64,000 nt of DNA, taken from positions 1,395,069 through 1,459,068 of the forward strand of contig NZ_CP059833.1 of assembly GCF_014117265.1 (NCBI RefSeq). Direction: 5' to 3'. The DNA is from Corynebacterium hindlerae. Lineage in GTDB: Bacteria > Actinomycetota > Actinomycetes > Mycobacteriales > Mycobacteriaceae. The position numbers and the translations under genes were made by a program. Positions within the stretch are counted from its first letter, which is position 1. Each line of letters opens with the position of its first letter. The notes under the pieces were generated by a model. The model was not told where the DNA came from. It did not search any database and saw nothing but the letters and a program-made list of their open reading frames with translations. Shown in pieces: positions 54,447 to 62,966 of the stretch.

Positions 54447-56018
54447 ATGGGAACTGTAATGCAGTCATTACAACGCCTCGGCAAAGCCCTGATGGGCGCG
54501 GTGGCCGTCATGCCGGTGGCAGCCCTCCTCATGGGCATTGGCTACTGGATTGACCCCAAGGGATGGGGCTCCGATAACGTCCTAGCAGCCGTGTTCATCC
54601 AGTCGGGTTCGGCTGTGCTGCACAACCTCGGGTGGATCTTCGCCATCGCCATCGCCTTCGGGCTGGCCAAGGACTCCAACGGTGCCTCTGCTCTGTCGGC
54701 GTTCGTCGGTTTCGCCACCGTCACTGCGCTGATCGGCCCGAAAGCGGTGGCCAGCTACAAGGGGATTGAAGATCCGAAAGCGCTCACCGGCGATGAAGCC
54801 TTGCATTGGGCTTCCCAAGGCTGGGATGCCATCGGCGGGAAAAACGTGCTATTCGGCATTCTGGTCGGTATCCTCGCGGCGTGGGTCTACAACAGATTCC
54901 ATAACGTGAAACTACCGGACTTCCTGGCGTTCTTCTCCGGCCGTCGGCTGGTCCCCATCCTGACCTCTCTGTTCTCCATTGTGCTCTCGGGAATCCTCTA
55001 CGTCCTGTGGCCACTGATTTACACCGCACTGTTCAACTTCGGTACCGCTATCCAGGGCATGGGCCCACTGGGCGCTGGCCTTTATGGCTTCATCAACCGA
55101 CTCCTGATCCCGACGGGCCTGCACCACGCAGTGAACTCGATCTTCTGGTTTGACGTCATCGGCATTAATGACATTGGCAAGTTCCTCGACGGCGGTAAAA
55201 CCATCGCCGCTGCCCAGGCCGCTACCGACGCCGCATCCTGCCCTGGCAACTGGGTCAACAACACCTGCGAAGTGGTTGGCGTTATCGGTCAGTACCAGGG
55301 CGGATTCTTCCCGATCATGATGTTCGGCCTCCCAGGCGGTGCGCTCGCTATCTACCTGCGTTCCAAGCCAGAGCGTCGTAAGGCTGTGGGCTCGCTCATG
55401 CTGGCAGGCGCACTGGCTGCCTTCTTCACCGGTGTGACCGAACCGCTGGAGTTCTCCTTCATGTTCCTCGCACCGGCACTCTACCTGGTCCACGCGCTGC
55501 TAACGGGCCTGTCTTTGGCGATCGCAACCTTCTTCCACTGGACCGCGGGCTTCGGTTTCTCCGCCGGTTTCATCGACATGCTGCTGTCCGCCCAGAACCC
55601 ACTGTCCAACAAGTGGTGGATGCTGCTGGTCCTCGGCGCGATCTACTTCGCCCTCTACTTCGCGATCTTCTACGTCCTCATCGGCGCGCTCAACCTCAAG
55701 ACTCCAGGCCGCGAGGATGACGAAGAGATCGCTGCAGCAGAAGAGGCCGGGGATATGGAAACCTCCAAGGCCGCTAGCCACATCATCACTGGTCTCGGCG
55801 GTGCAGAGAACATTGATGCGCTGGACTACTGCGCTACGCGGCTGCGTGTCACTGTGAAAGATGATGACCTGATTGATGAATCCACCATCAAGAATGCCGG
55901 TGTCGCCGGCATCATCCGCCCAGGTGCGCGCAGCATCCAGGTCATCATCGGCCCCCAGGTGCAGTTCATGTACGACGAGGTATCCCGCCAAGTCTCCGGA
56001 TCCACTGCCATAAGGTAG
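54447..56018 (+). CDS. PTS sugar permease EIICB, glucose superfamily
   Basis: 523 residues in C-B order. EIIC (about 1-415) has the glucose-superfamily start GKALMGAVAVMPVAALLMGIG, then GLHHAVNSIFWFD and GVTEPLEFSFMFLAP. EIIB (about 440-523) has the phosphorylated cysteine in ALDYCATRLRVTVKD. Sequence style is closest to N-acetylglucosamine/glucose EIICB proteins. There is no EIIA domain or gene nearby, so an EIIA from another system must serve. It begins 12 bp after the antiterminator gene with AAAGGAAAAG as RBS. Sugar uncertain; BglG-type control often goes with glucosides. Confidence 0.9.
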   Translation: MGTVMQSLQRLGKALMGAVAVMPVAALLMGIGYWIDPKGWGSDNVLAAVFIQSGSAVLHNLGWIFAIAIAFGLAKDSNGASALSAFVGFATVTALIGPKAVASYKGIEDPKALTGDEALHWASQGWDAIGGKNVLFGILVGILAAWVYNRFHNVKLPDFLAFFSGRRLVPILTSLFSIVLSGILYVLWPLIYTALFNFGTAIQGMGPLGAGLYGFINRLLIPTGLHHAVNSIFWFDVIGINDIGKFLDGGKTIAAAQAATDAASCPGNWVNNTCEVVGVIGQYQGGFFPIMMFGLPGGALAIYLRSKPERRKAVGSLMLAGALAAFFTGVTEPLEFSFMFLAPALYLVHALLTGLSLAIATFFHWTAGFGFSAGFIDMLLSAQNPLSNKWWMLLVLGAIYFALYFAIFYVLIGALNLKTPGREDDEEIAAAEEAGDMETSKAASHIITGLGGAENIDALDYCATRLRVTVKDDDLIDESTIKNAGVAGIIRPGARSIQVIIGPQVQFMYDEVSRQVSGSTAIR

Positions 56019-56042
56019 CTGGGCCCAGGTAGTATCTCTGGG

Positions 56043-57413
56043 ATGTACACCGCTGATGCCTTGCACTGGTTCCGTGACGACCTCCGCCTCGAGGACAACC
56101 CAGCCCTCAGCGCCGCCACCTCCCACGGAACCACAATCGGGCTTTATGTGCTGGAAACCCCGGGCACTGGGGTCCGGTCACTCGGCGGGGCAACGAAGTG
56201 GTGGTTGCACCACAGCCTCCGCGCTCTCGCCACTGAGCTGGCAGAACATGACATTCCCCTGCTGGTGATGGCAGGGGATCCGCGGGCAGTGGTGCCACAG
56301 GTAGCGTCCCAGGTGGGGGCCCGGTTTGTGTCCTGGACTCGCCGCTACCACCAGCCACAACGAGATATCGATGCCACTGTCAAGGACAACCTCCGCAGCG
56401 CAGGCCTCGAAGCGCACAGCTATCCCGGTTTCCTCCTGGCCGAGCCGTGGGAGGTTCGCACGCAACAAGGCGCGGGCTATAAGGTGTTCACCCCGTACTT
56501 TGCCGCGTTGGATAAGTTCCTTGCCGCGCAGCAGTGGGAGGGGTGTGAACTGGCCGTCGGCAAGCTGGGGCCTGGGGCGGGTGTGGCTGCCACCGCGCGG
56601 ATGATCGATGACCTCGCGCTGCTGCCCACGCACCCGGCCTGGCGCGAACCCGACTGGACCCGTGGGCTGGCCGAGCGCTGGACCCCAGGTGAGCGTGGCG
56701 CCACCGAGCGGCTCGAGGATTTCCTCGCTAAGCCGGACTACGCCCGCAACCGGGATTTTCCCGCCATCGACGCCACCAGCAACCTCTCCCCGCACCTGAG
56801 GTTCGGGGAGATCAGCCCGCGCGCCGCCTGGCAAGCCAGCAGCTCCGAGACCTTCCGCAAGGAGCTCGGCTGGCGCGAGTTCGCCTGGCACCGCCTCTAC
56901 CACGTGCCCACCATGACGCAGGACACCATCCGGCCCCGCTTCCAGAATTTCCCCTGGTATTGGATGCCCCGCGACGGCGCCAGCCACCCCGCCGCAGCCG
57001 ACCTCACCGCCTGGCAGCGCGGCGAAACAGGCATTGAGCTTGCCGACGCCGGCCTGCGCGAACTCATCCACACCGGATACATGCACAACCGGGTACGCAT
57101 GGTGGTGGGCTCCCTGCTGACGAAGAACCTCGGGATTCACTGGCGCCACGGCGAAGAATGGTTCTGGGACACCCTCGTGGACGCCGACCCAGCCAGCAAC
57201 GCCTTCAATTGGCAGTGGGTCGCCGGCTGCGGGGACGACGCCGCCCCCTACTTCCGCATCTTCAACCCGGACACCCAAGCCAAAAAGTTCGATCCCGACG
57301 GCCACTACCGGGACAAATGGATCCCAGACCGCCACAGCCCGGCCTACCCGCCACCGATCGTAGATCTGAAAGAATCTCGCGCCATGGCACTGGAGATGTA
57401 CCGGGCTTGCTAG
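56043..57413 (+). CDS. phr: Deoxyribodipyrimidine photolyase
   Basis: 456 residues of the class I photolyase/cryptochrome family. The N-terminal alpha/beta antenna domain starts HWFRDDLRLEDNPAL. The C-terminal FAD domain includes LSPHLRFGEISPRAAW, WREFAWHRLYH and the highly conserved MHNRVRMVVGSLLTKNLGIHWRHGEEWF and DADPASNAFNWQWVAG regions (given here as positions 345-405). It splits UV-made cyclobutane pyrimidine dimers with blue light. It begins 24 bp after the PTS gene. A two-hairpin repeat follows its stop. Confidence 0.93.
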   Translation: MYTADALHWFRDDLRLEDNPALSAATSHGTTIGLYVLETPGTGVRSLGGATKWWLHHSLRALATELAEHDIPLLVMAGDPRAVVPQVASQVGARFVSWTRRYHQPQRDIDATVKDNLRSAGLEAHSYPGFLLAEPWEVRTQQGAGYKVFTPYFAALDKFLAAQQWEGCELAVGKLGPGAGVAATARMIDDLALLPTHPAWREPDWTRGLAERWTPGERGATERLEDFLAKPDYARNRDFPAIDATSNLSPHLRFGEISPRAAWQASSSETFRKELGWREFAWHRLYHVPTMTQDTIRPRFQNFPWYWMPRDGASHPAAADLTAWQRGETGIELADAGLRELIHTGYMHNRVRMVVGSLLTKNLGIHWRHGEEWFWDTLVDADPASNAFNWQWVAGCGDDAAPYFRIFNPDTQAKKFDPDGHYRDKWIPDRHSPAYPPPIVDLKESRAMALEMYRAC

Positions 57414-57440
57414 TGGTTTAGGTTTTAGAGCCACTTCACG

Positions 57441-57545
57441 GAGAAACCCGGGAAGTGAAACCCGGGTCTCGGAAGAAAAACAGCAAAATAGCAAGTGTGC
57501 AGCCTTATTTTGTGGCGAAACCCGGGTTTTGTTTCCCGGGTTTCA
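57441..57545 (+). repeat. Two-hairpin CCCGGG intergenic repeat, copy 3
   Basis: Hairpin with arms GAGAAACCCGGG / CCCGGGTCTC, a core GAAAAACAGCAAAATAGCAAG, then a second hairpin with arms GAAACCCGGG / CCCGGGTTTC. The best preserved of the three copies. It sits between two convergent genes (phr and the YbjN-like gene), so it could end both transcripts. Confidence 0.8.
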
Positions 57546-57557
57546 CTGGGAGCGGCG

Positions 57558-58481
57558 CTAGTTGGAGGCAGTTTTTTCCATGGCTTGAAGCCGCTGAAGG
57601 CAGCGCCAGTGCAGATGGTTGTGGCCCCAGACGGCGTCGCGCAGCGCCTCACCCAACTGTGCGGCGGTCATGCCAATGGAAATGAAGGTGTTGGATTCGC
57701 AGCGAAGCTGGTGGCCGTCACCGTCGGGAAGCACGCAAAAGCGGGAGCTCTGTTCCTCAATGTTGAGTTCGTTGGCAAGATCAAGGAGGAGGCCGTTCAA
57801 GTGAGTGGTTTCTCCGATAGTGGTGGCCACTTGGAGCCAGGTACCGCCGTCGAGAATCCTGCAACAGTGGTAAACATCGTTGCTACGGAAGGTGACGTCC
57901 CCACTGGGGTGCTCAAAGATATCTTCAGCCTCAAGGATCTCGAGAGTCTTTTCGATGCGCCCATTCGTGACCGGCAACGTGAGGTCAAGTTCGTCGGCAT
58001 CGAAGTTGGCGAGGAATCCCGGTTCGGTGTGGGTGAGCTCGGGGAACTCGATCGCCACAGCACGTGCCGCCCTGTTGATGCCACTAAACATGGTGTCGAT
58101 GTTCTCGCGGAGCTGCGCATCAGACATACCGCCCTTGAGGGAGACGAAAGCACCAACATGCACGGTCAACCGCTCATCGCGCTTGAAGAAGCTCAACGTC
58201 GGCTGGTGGCACTCACTGTTGTAAGCAGCTATCCACGACATCAGCTCTGGCAGTTGCCGAATGTGCATATCGCCCCACAGTCGGGCCTTGAACAGCAGCG
58301 TTGGTTCAAACGGCCCATCCCAGATGACGTGCACAATGTAGCCCGGCCAGCTGGCCCACATCTCATTGTCGTCCTCCTCGTCCACCCGGTACCGGATGCC
58401 AAGGTCAGTCATCGCGCCCATCAGCCGCGTCATCGTCACCGGTGCGACGTCGTTGTCCGACAAAATTCGGTCGAATTCCAT
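57558..58481 (-). CDS. YbjN-domain protein
   Basis: 307 residues from the ATG at 58481 (MEFDRILSDNDVAPVTMTRL) with GGAGGGC upstream. Two repeats of about 140 residues each resemble the YbjN/type III chaperone-like fold: an N-terminal helix, a beta sheet with Trp/Asp residues and a C-terminal helix (RENIDTMFSGINRAA; GEALRDAVWGHNHLHW). YbjN proteins are linked to stress and motility phenotypes in enterobacteria, without a biochemical role. No operon partners. Confidence 0.65.
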   Translation of the reverse strand: MEFDRILSDNDVAPVTMTRLMGAMTDLGIRYRVDEEDDNEMWASWPGYIVHVIWDGPFEPTLLFKARLWGDMHIRQLPELMSWIAAYNSECHQPTLSFFKRDERLTVHVGAFVSLKGGMSDAQLRENIDTMFSGINRAARAVAIEFPELTHTEPGFLANFDADELDLTLPVTNGRIEKTLEILEAEDIFEHPSGDVTFRSNDVYHCCRILDGGTWLQVATTIGETTHLNGLLLDLANELNIEEQSSRFCVLPDGDGHQLRCESNTFISIGMTAAQLGEALRDAVWGHNHLHWRCLQRLQAMEKTASN

Positions 58482-58681
58482 GATGCCCTCCTGCTCTCTC
58501 ACTGGAACACCCCTCACGCTAACAAGCAGGGCGGACACGCTTTTATGGAAAGTCGCACGCATGTGCGGTTTTGGCACTATTTGTCCAGCGTAGCAGCAGG
58601 GACGGCGTGACTGGGAGGCCGTTCTCGACGCCGAATCGAACTTAAGTTTTGGCACATTTGTTTCCTGGCAGGTGGGCAGAG

Positions 58682-59458
58682 CTAGAGTTCATCCCCCTCT
58701 TCCATGAGTGGCGTAGGCGTAGCCCCGTAAAGTGGATCTTCTAGGTTTCTTGGCGGCTTGGAAACGCATTCCCGAACGCCGTCCACGTGTTCGTTGAGGC
58801 TATTTGAGACATTGGCCCACATAGGATCCAAAATGAAATCGATTCCAGATCGTCGAGCGTGCTTGGCTGCAGGTACAAAGTCACTGTCACCGGAAATCAT
58901 GACGATTTGGTTGACTAGACCTCGTTCCGCTAGCGATGCAATATCGAGGCCGATGCGCATGTCGACACCCTTTTGCGTGATATCCAGAGAAAAGTCCGTC
59001 TCACAGAGATCAGTAACTGAAATGTCACCTCGGCAGAGCTTCTTCAAAGGCCCGGGTTTGAGTGTGTATCCGTTCTGAGTTTCTAACTCTTCTCCGCGCC
59101 TCAACGCTACTTTTCGCTTCTTGACGATCTCTTCAAGAAATGCCGTCATCCATGCATACTCTTCCGACTTGCCCAAATTCTGCTGGCTTTGAGTTAGCGG
59201 ATGGTACAGTACTTTGTTTGAAGGAGGACAATCATAGTAAAAGATCCGATAAAGACTGCTCTCGGACTCACGGATGTGCCGCCGACAGTAAACCAAGAGT
59301 TCATCCGCCCGCTCACGCGGAGTTTTTTCTCCGAATAGTTTCTTGGCTCGCTTTCGATAGAATCCGCCATCCACCATGATGGCAGTTATGATAGGTCGCC
59401 GTGGAAAATTCGTTGCCGACCTACCTAAATGATGCTTCCCCAATTTCCACTCCCCCAT
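58682..59458 (-). CDS. NYN-domain putative RNase
   Basis: 258 residues of the LabA/DUF88 NYN class (PIN-like fold). Conserved acids are all present: Asp30 in AIMVDGGFYRKRAKK, Asp166 and Asp172 in KGVDMRIGLDIA, and Asp191 and Asp193 in MISGDSDFVPAAKHA. It would cut RNA with a divalent metal. The ATG at 59458 has no good RBS; an 18-codon leader ORF with a strong RBS lies just upstream. It is on the same strand as the Z1 helicase and 334 bp downstream, in the same low-GC block, so it may be an accessory part of that defence locus. Confidence 0.8.
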   Translation of the reverse strand: MGEWKLGKHHLGRSATNFPRRPIITAIMVDGGFYRKRAKKLFGEKTPRERADELLVYCRRHIRESESSLYRIFYYDCPPSNKVLYHPLTQSQQNLGKSEEYAWMTAFLEEIVKKRKVALRRGEELETQNGYTLKPGPLKKLCRGDISVTDLCETDFSLDITQKGVDMRIGLDIASLAERGLVNQIVMISGDSDFVPAAKHARRSGIDFILDPMWANVSNSLNEHVDGVRECVSKPPRNLEDPLYGATPTPLMEEGDEL

Positions 59459-59477
59459 AGAGTTTGAGCCCAGTCAT
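59421..59477 (-). CDS. Possible leader peptide overlapping the NYN gene start
   Basis: ATG at 59477 preceded by AAGGAGAGTGCCG, the best RBS in this gap. It reads 18 codons (MTGLKLYGGVEIGEASFR) and stops inside the NYN gene, out of frame with it. It may serve translational coupling. The alternative is a sequencing or evolutionary frameshift at the start of the NYN gene. Confidence 0.3.
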   Translation of the reverse strand: MTGLKLYGGVEIGEASFR

Positions 59478-59792
59478 CGGCACTCTCCTTATAGGTGGAG
59501 GGTCAACGGCTGGACTACGTGAGCTTATCCTAACACTGAGTGCAACTCAGATGCCAACCGCTAAGCCTCTCAAAAATGCCGTTAACCCCGCCGAGCTTTC
59601 TCTGTCCGCCAAAGCCGTCTATTGAACCTTCTGCAAGTGGGCGTTCTAGATTACCGAGGTTTCCACACCGGATGTTGCACCACATGCTGAGCGAATAGGC
59701 TCCACGGCAAGCGCTTGCGAACAATCTCCCGAGCAGCGCCGCTGGTCTGTTTCTCGGAGAACCAACACATTTCAAATGATTCAAGAGGTTCT
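59459..59792. other. Gap between the Z1 and NYN genes
   Basis: 334 bp on the minus-strand axis of the defence block. A Cys/Gly-rich 84-codon frame (59530-59784, TTG start directly after the Z1 stop) is open, but it resembles no family and has poor codon character. No terminator hairpin is evident, so read-through from the Z1 gene into the NYN gene is possible. Confidence 0.5.
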
Positions 59793-62700
59793 CTAGCCGT
59801 CGTCAGTTTCGGTTGCATCGACTATGACATCATCCTTCTCCGATTCGACTCGGACGCCCCACTTGACCGGGCCGGCAGATTTCAGAGCTTCGAATGGAGT
59901 GCTTAGGACAAACTGTATTCCGATGTGTTCGGAACCCCGCTTTCCTGCTTTCTTCCAAACTTCCGAAAACGGCTCCACTTTTCGCGCATCTTTGTCGCGT
60001 TCATCGAAGAAGTAAATCAAAAGTCCGGCAAGCTTCCGCGAAGGTTCCAGAGGCACAGGTAGCTGACGATAGGCATCAAACTTGCCAGCAAGTCGTGGCT
60101 GAAATTCTTTGAGCTCAGCCAATTCTTCTTTGCGAGGAACCCTTAGATCACAGCCCATCGAAATAGATGTCAATGCATAGACATGCTTACGGTCAGCGCC
60201 GGCAATATCATGACGTTCGCCCTTCTTCTTTCCACGGCGCATACGACTGACTACAGGAACAGGAAATTGGATTCCATCGACATCAATGAGTGATTCGGTC
60301 CCCTGTTTACCTGGGATTGGCATCATGACAATGACGTCATCCAGCTCGCCCTTTTCGATCAGATCTTGAACATAGCAAAGTCGCGGAATGACATTCACCT
60401 GGAAATACTCTGCACGCGGTTCGTCGACGCTTGTGTCCCCATAGAACTGGACTCCGCTGGAGAAGTATTCCAGGAACTCGTTTCCACTGATTCTTGCCAG
60501 CCTGACATTGAAGTAGTCTGCGGAGATTATTGGCTTGCCACCAGTCAGTTGACCTTCACGACGGTAGTAGGCGACCTTATGCTCCTCACCCATGCGCTCG
60601 AGCAAGAATCTGCCAAAGTGCTCGAAGTTGTCCCGCCTTGCTCCCGGATTCGTAGTGGCACCATTGAATTCCTTCGCGATTGGTGAAGAAGCCATCGACT
60701 TCACATAAGCGTTAAACATCTTGTTGCGCGCTGTTGGCAAGAGCCCTGGAAGAGTTTGCTGAACAAGCGGCGCCAACTGAGCTGGGGTGATGACCGGCCG
60801 TCCGTCATCGTGCAAATCTGCGTAGTAGGCGACCTCTTCGCGGAATTGTTCCTCGTCACGCATCGAGGCTTCGAACATCTCAACCAGACTTGGTGGTGCG
60901 TAAAGTCGCACCAGGTCTTGGTATCCCTTACGGAAACCGAACCAACGTCCGGTTTGCATGAGTGTATCGGCGGTACCAGCTTTGCGACGGAAATAGCTGA
61001 CTGTCAGACCTTCCACCGTGTACCCGCGTGACAACTTCGCGCCACCGACCAGGATTTTCCACACCTTGCCACGTTCGAAGTCAGCTTCCTCGCCACCTTC
61101 GGAATCTACCTGCAAAATTGGAACCTGCTTGTCCATTGGCAAGTCGCCAATGATCTCATTAACAGCTTCAGAAATATAAGGAATGAGCTCGTCAAAAGAT
61201 CCCGGAACTGGGTTGCCGCCAACATACTCCGGGACTTGCAGGACTGGGTAAACGTCTTTCTCGTACAGCGACCGCAAGTGTTCAGTAGCAGCGCCGATGG
61301 CATACCCTCGCTTATTCCATATGTCACTGAGCATCTCTACGGAAGCGCCATGGTGCTCGTTCTTTACAGATTCGTGGACAAGCATTGTGTGATGTTTGAA
61401 CCGGAGGTTCGGATCTCGCGCCTCACGGAACTTCTTGATCGCACCAGTGAGGACGAACATGTCCAGAGCGGTTTCAAACTCCTCCAGCTTTAAGTCTTGG
61501 AAGTAGTCAGTTCCTTCTTCCTCTGCGATACCCGGCTCTGCGAGATCACGAACAAACGCAAGACTGTTGGATTGCTCAAGTGTCGGATTGTCATCGGCCG
61601 AAAACTTCCACCGATCATGGAACCAATCTGCTCCACGATAAGGTTTCGGCTTTGCAAGCATGAGCACGAAGTCCTTTGGATAAAGATCCTCAGGATCTTC
61701 AGGGTTGATGAAGACGTTGGCAAACGGAGTCGCAGTGTAACCGACGTATTGAGCCCGGGGAAGGTTGCGAAGCAGCGCCACAACCTCCCGGTTCACCGCA
61801 GTTCGCTCGGTTTCCTTCTCGGGATTCTTGTTTTTCGAAGTGTTGACTGATGCTTGGTCAGACTCATCGTCGATGATTAGCGCCGGAAGTTTCTGTAGGT
61901 TACGGTTGCTGGACAGCCGCCCAAGCTGTGTATTCAACTTTTGAAGAACTCGAGAATTCTTCTTCACCACCGCGACATAGCACGGCGTCCGCATCAGTCT
62001 TTCTTCGGTGAGGAAGTTATCATCGATGTCATCGCCAAGTTCAATGTTGGCTGTACCAGTTTTAGCAACATCAAAATCTGCCGCAGAGCTGGTCAATCGT
62101 TTAATTCGAGGATATCCGTGGATCTTACCTGGCCGATCACCGTGGCTGAGGAAGAGACCGTTATCCCAATCCGGATCACCGGAGAAATAAGTCTCTGCCT
62201 TAAGTTCTGGCCCAGCCAACTGACTGATATCACGGCCATCCAGGACGGCCTCAGTGCCGAATAATTCCAAATCCAAGCGTCTCTGAGTTTGATTACGCAA
62301 GTTATCTAGCGTGCCCGCCAAAACGATAATCATCCGATATCCGGCATCGATCGCTTTAGCCATCACAGCAGTGAAATTGGCGGTTTTTCCTGATTGCACA
62401 TAACCGACCACTAGCCCCCGGCGCGGGTGTGTGCCCGGGTTGAGTGGATCCTCGAGGCGACGGATCACATCGATGGCCTGCTGGTTAACACTCGCAATAG
62501 CGTCAGCTGTCCAACCATTCTTCTGCAACACCCCTCGGTAGGCTTTCCAGTAGTAAGGGTGTTGCTTCTGTCGCTCTGGGGTGTACCAATCGTAGAATTC
62601 TTCGTCAACGATTACTGGCTTGGACAATCCATTTACTATCCGGGAGAACTTCTCGGTGAATTCGCTGATCCCCAGCTCAGAAAACACAAAACTTAGCCGC

Positions 62701-62963
62701 TCCGTTGAATTCGGAGCGGTTTCGGTAGCCGGATAGAGGGTTTCTGGAGCGGCCTCCAGCATCGTGTACAGATGCTCAAGGAAGTTCGCGAGTTGCGCAT
62801 CATTGGCCTCGGAAAAATACTCGCGCAGAAGATCCTCAGCGTAACCGACCTGAGGCACGTTGACCTGCAAACGCTGGAGCAGCGGCATCGCGATTACTAG
62901 GGGATTTCCAAAGTAGAAGCCAATGTCGCTGTTCAAACGGTTGTAAAGATCGTCATTGGACAT
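59793..62963 (-). CDS. Z1-domain superfamily II helicase/ATPase of a restriction-type defence system
   Basis: 1056 residues. Helicase motifs: Walker A GYVQSGKTANF at 187-197, Walker B LIIDDESDQAS near 367, a TATPFAN motif (III-like), GGAKLSRGYTVEGLT near 640 and the arginine-finger motif QTGRWFGFRKGYQDL near 672. This combination with YTATPFANVFINPED defines the Z1 domain. The C-terminal 300 residues form a separate, less conserved domain. Z1 proteins occur in operons with a MutL/MORC-like GHKL ATPase, a PD-(D/E)XK nuclease and a cytosine methylase. It starts 3 bp after the DUF4420 gene stop. Base composition is visibly lower in GC than the flanking core genes. Confidence 0.9.
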   Translation of the reverse strand: MSNDDLYNRLNSDIGFYFGNPLVIAMPLLQRLQVNVPQVGYAEDLLREYFSEANDAQLANFLEHLYTMLEAAPETLYPATETAPNSTERLSFVFSELGISEFTEKFSRIVNGLSKPVIVDEEFYDWYTPERQKQHPYYWKAYRGVLQKNGWTADAIASVNQQAIDVIRRLEDPLNPGTHPRRGLVVGYVQSGKTANFTAVMAKAIDAGYRMIIVLAGTLDNLRNQTQRRLDLELFGTEAVLDGRDISQLAGPELKAETYFSGDPDWDNGLFLSHGDRPGKIHGYPRIKRLTSSAADFDVAKTGTANIELGDDIDDNFLTEERLMRTPCYVAVVKKNSRVLQKLNTQLGRLSSNRNLQKLPALIIDDESDQASVNTSKNKNPEKETERTAVNREVVALLRNLPRAQYVGYTATPFANVFINPEDPEDLYPKDFVLMLAKPKPYRGADWFHDRWKFSADDNPTLEQSNSLAFVRDLAEPGIAEEEGTDYFQDLKLEEFETALDMFVLTGAIKKFREARDPNLRFKHHTMLVHESVKNEHHGASVEMLSDIWNKRGYAIGAATEHLRSLYEKDVYPVLQVPEYVGGNPVPGSFDELIPYISEAVNEIIGDLPMDKQVPILQVDSEGGEEADFERGKVWKILVGGAKLSRGYTVEGLTVSYFRRKAGTADTLMQTGRWFGFRKGYQDLVRLYAPPSLVEMFEASMRDEEQFREEVAYYADLHDDGRPVITPAQLAPLVQQTLPGLLPTARNKMFNAYVKSMASSPIAKEFNGATTNPGARRDNFEHFGRFLLERMGEEHKVAYYRREGQLTGGKPIISADYFNVRLARISGNEFLEYFSSGVQFYGDTSVDEPRAEYFQVNVIPRLCYVQDLIEKGELDDVIVMMPIPGKQGTESLIDVDGIQFPVPVVSRMRRGKKKGERHDIAGADRKHVYALTSISMGCDLRVPRKEELAELKEFQPRLAGKFDAYRQLPVPLEPSRKLAGLLIYFFDERDKDARKVEPFSEVWKKAGKRGSEHIGIQFVLSTPFEALKSAGPVKWGVRVESEKDDVIVDATETDDG

Positions 62964-62966
62964 GGC

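Noticed and set aside
56178-57494. 438-codon minus-strand frame opposite photolyase
   Set aside because: Low-complexity Val/Gly/Ala-rich translation, typical of an antisense frame of a high-GC gene.
59530-59784. 84-codon Cys/Gly-rich frame after the Z1 gene
   Set aside because: TTG start without RBS, no recognisable domain and no compositional support; left as non-coding.
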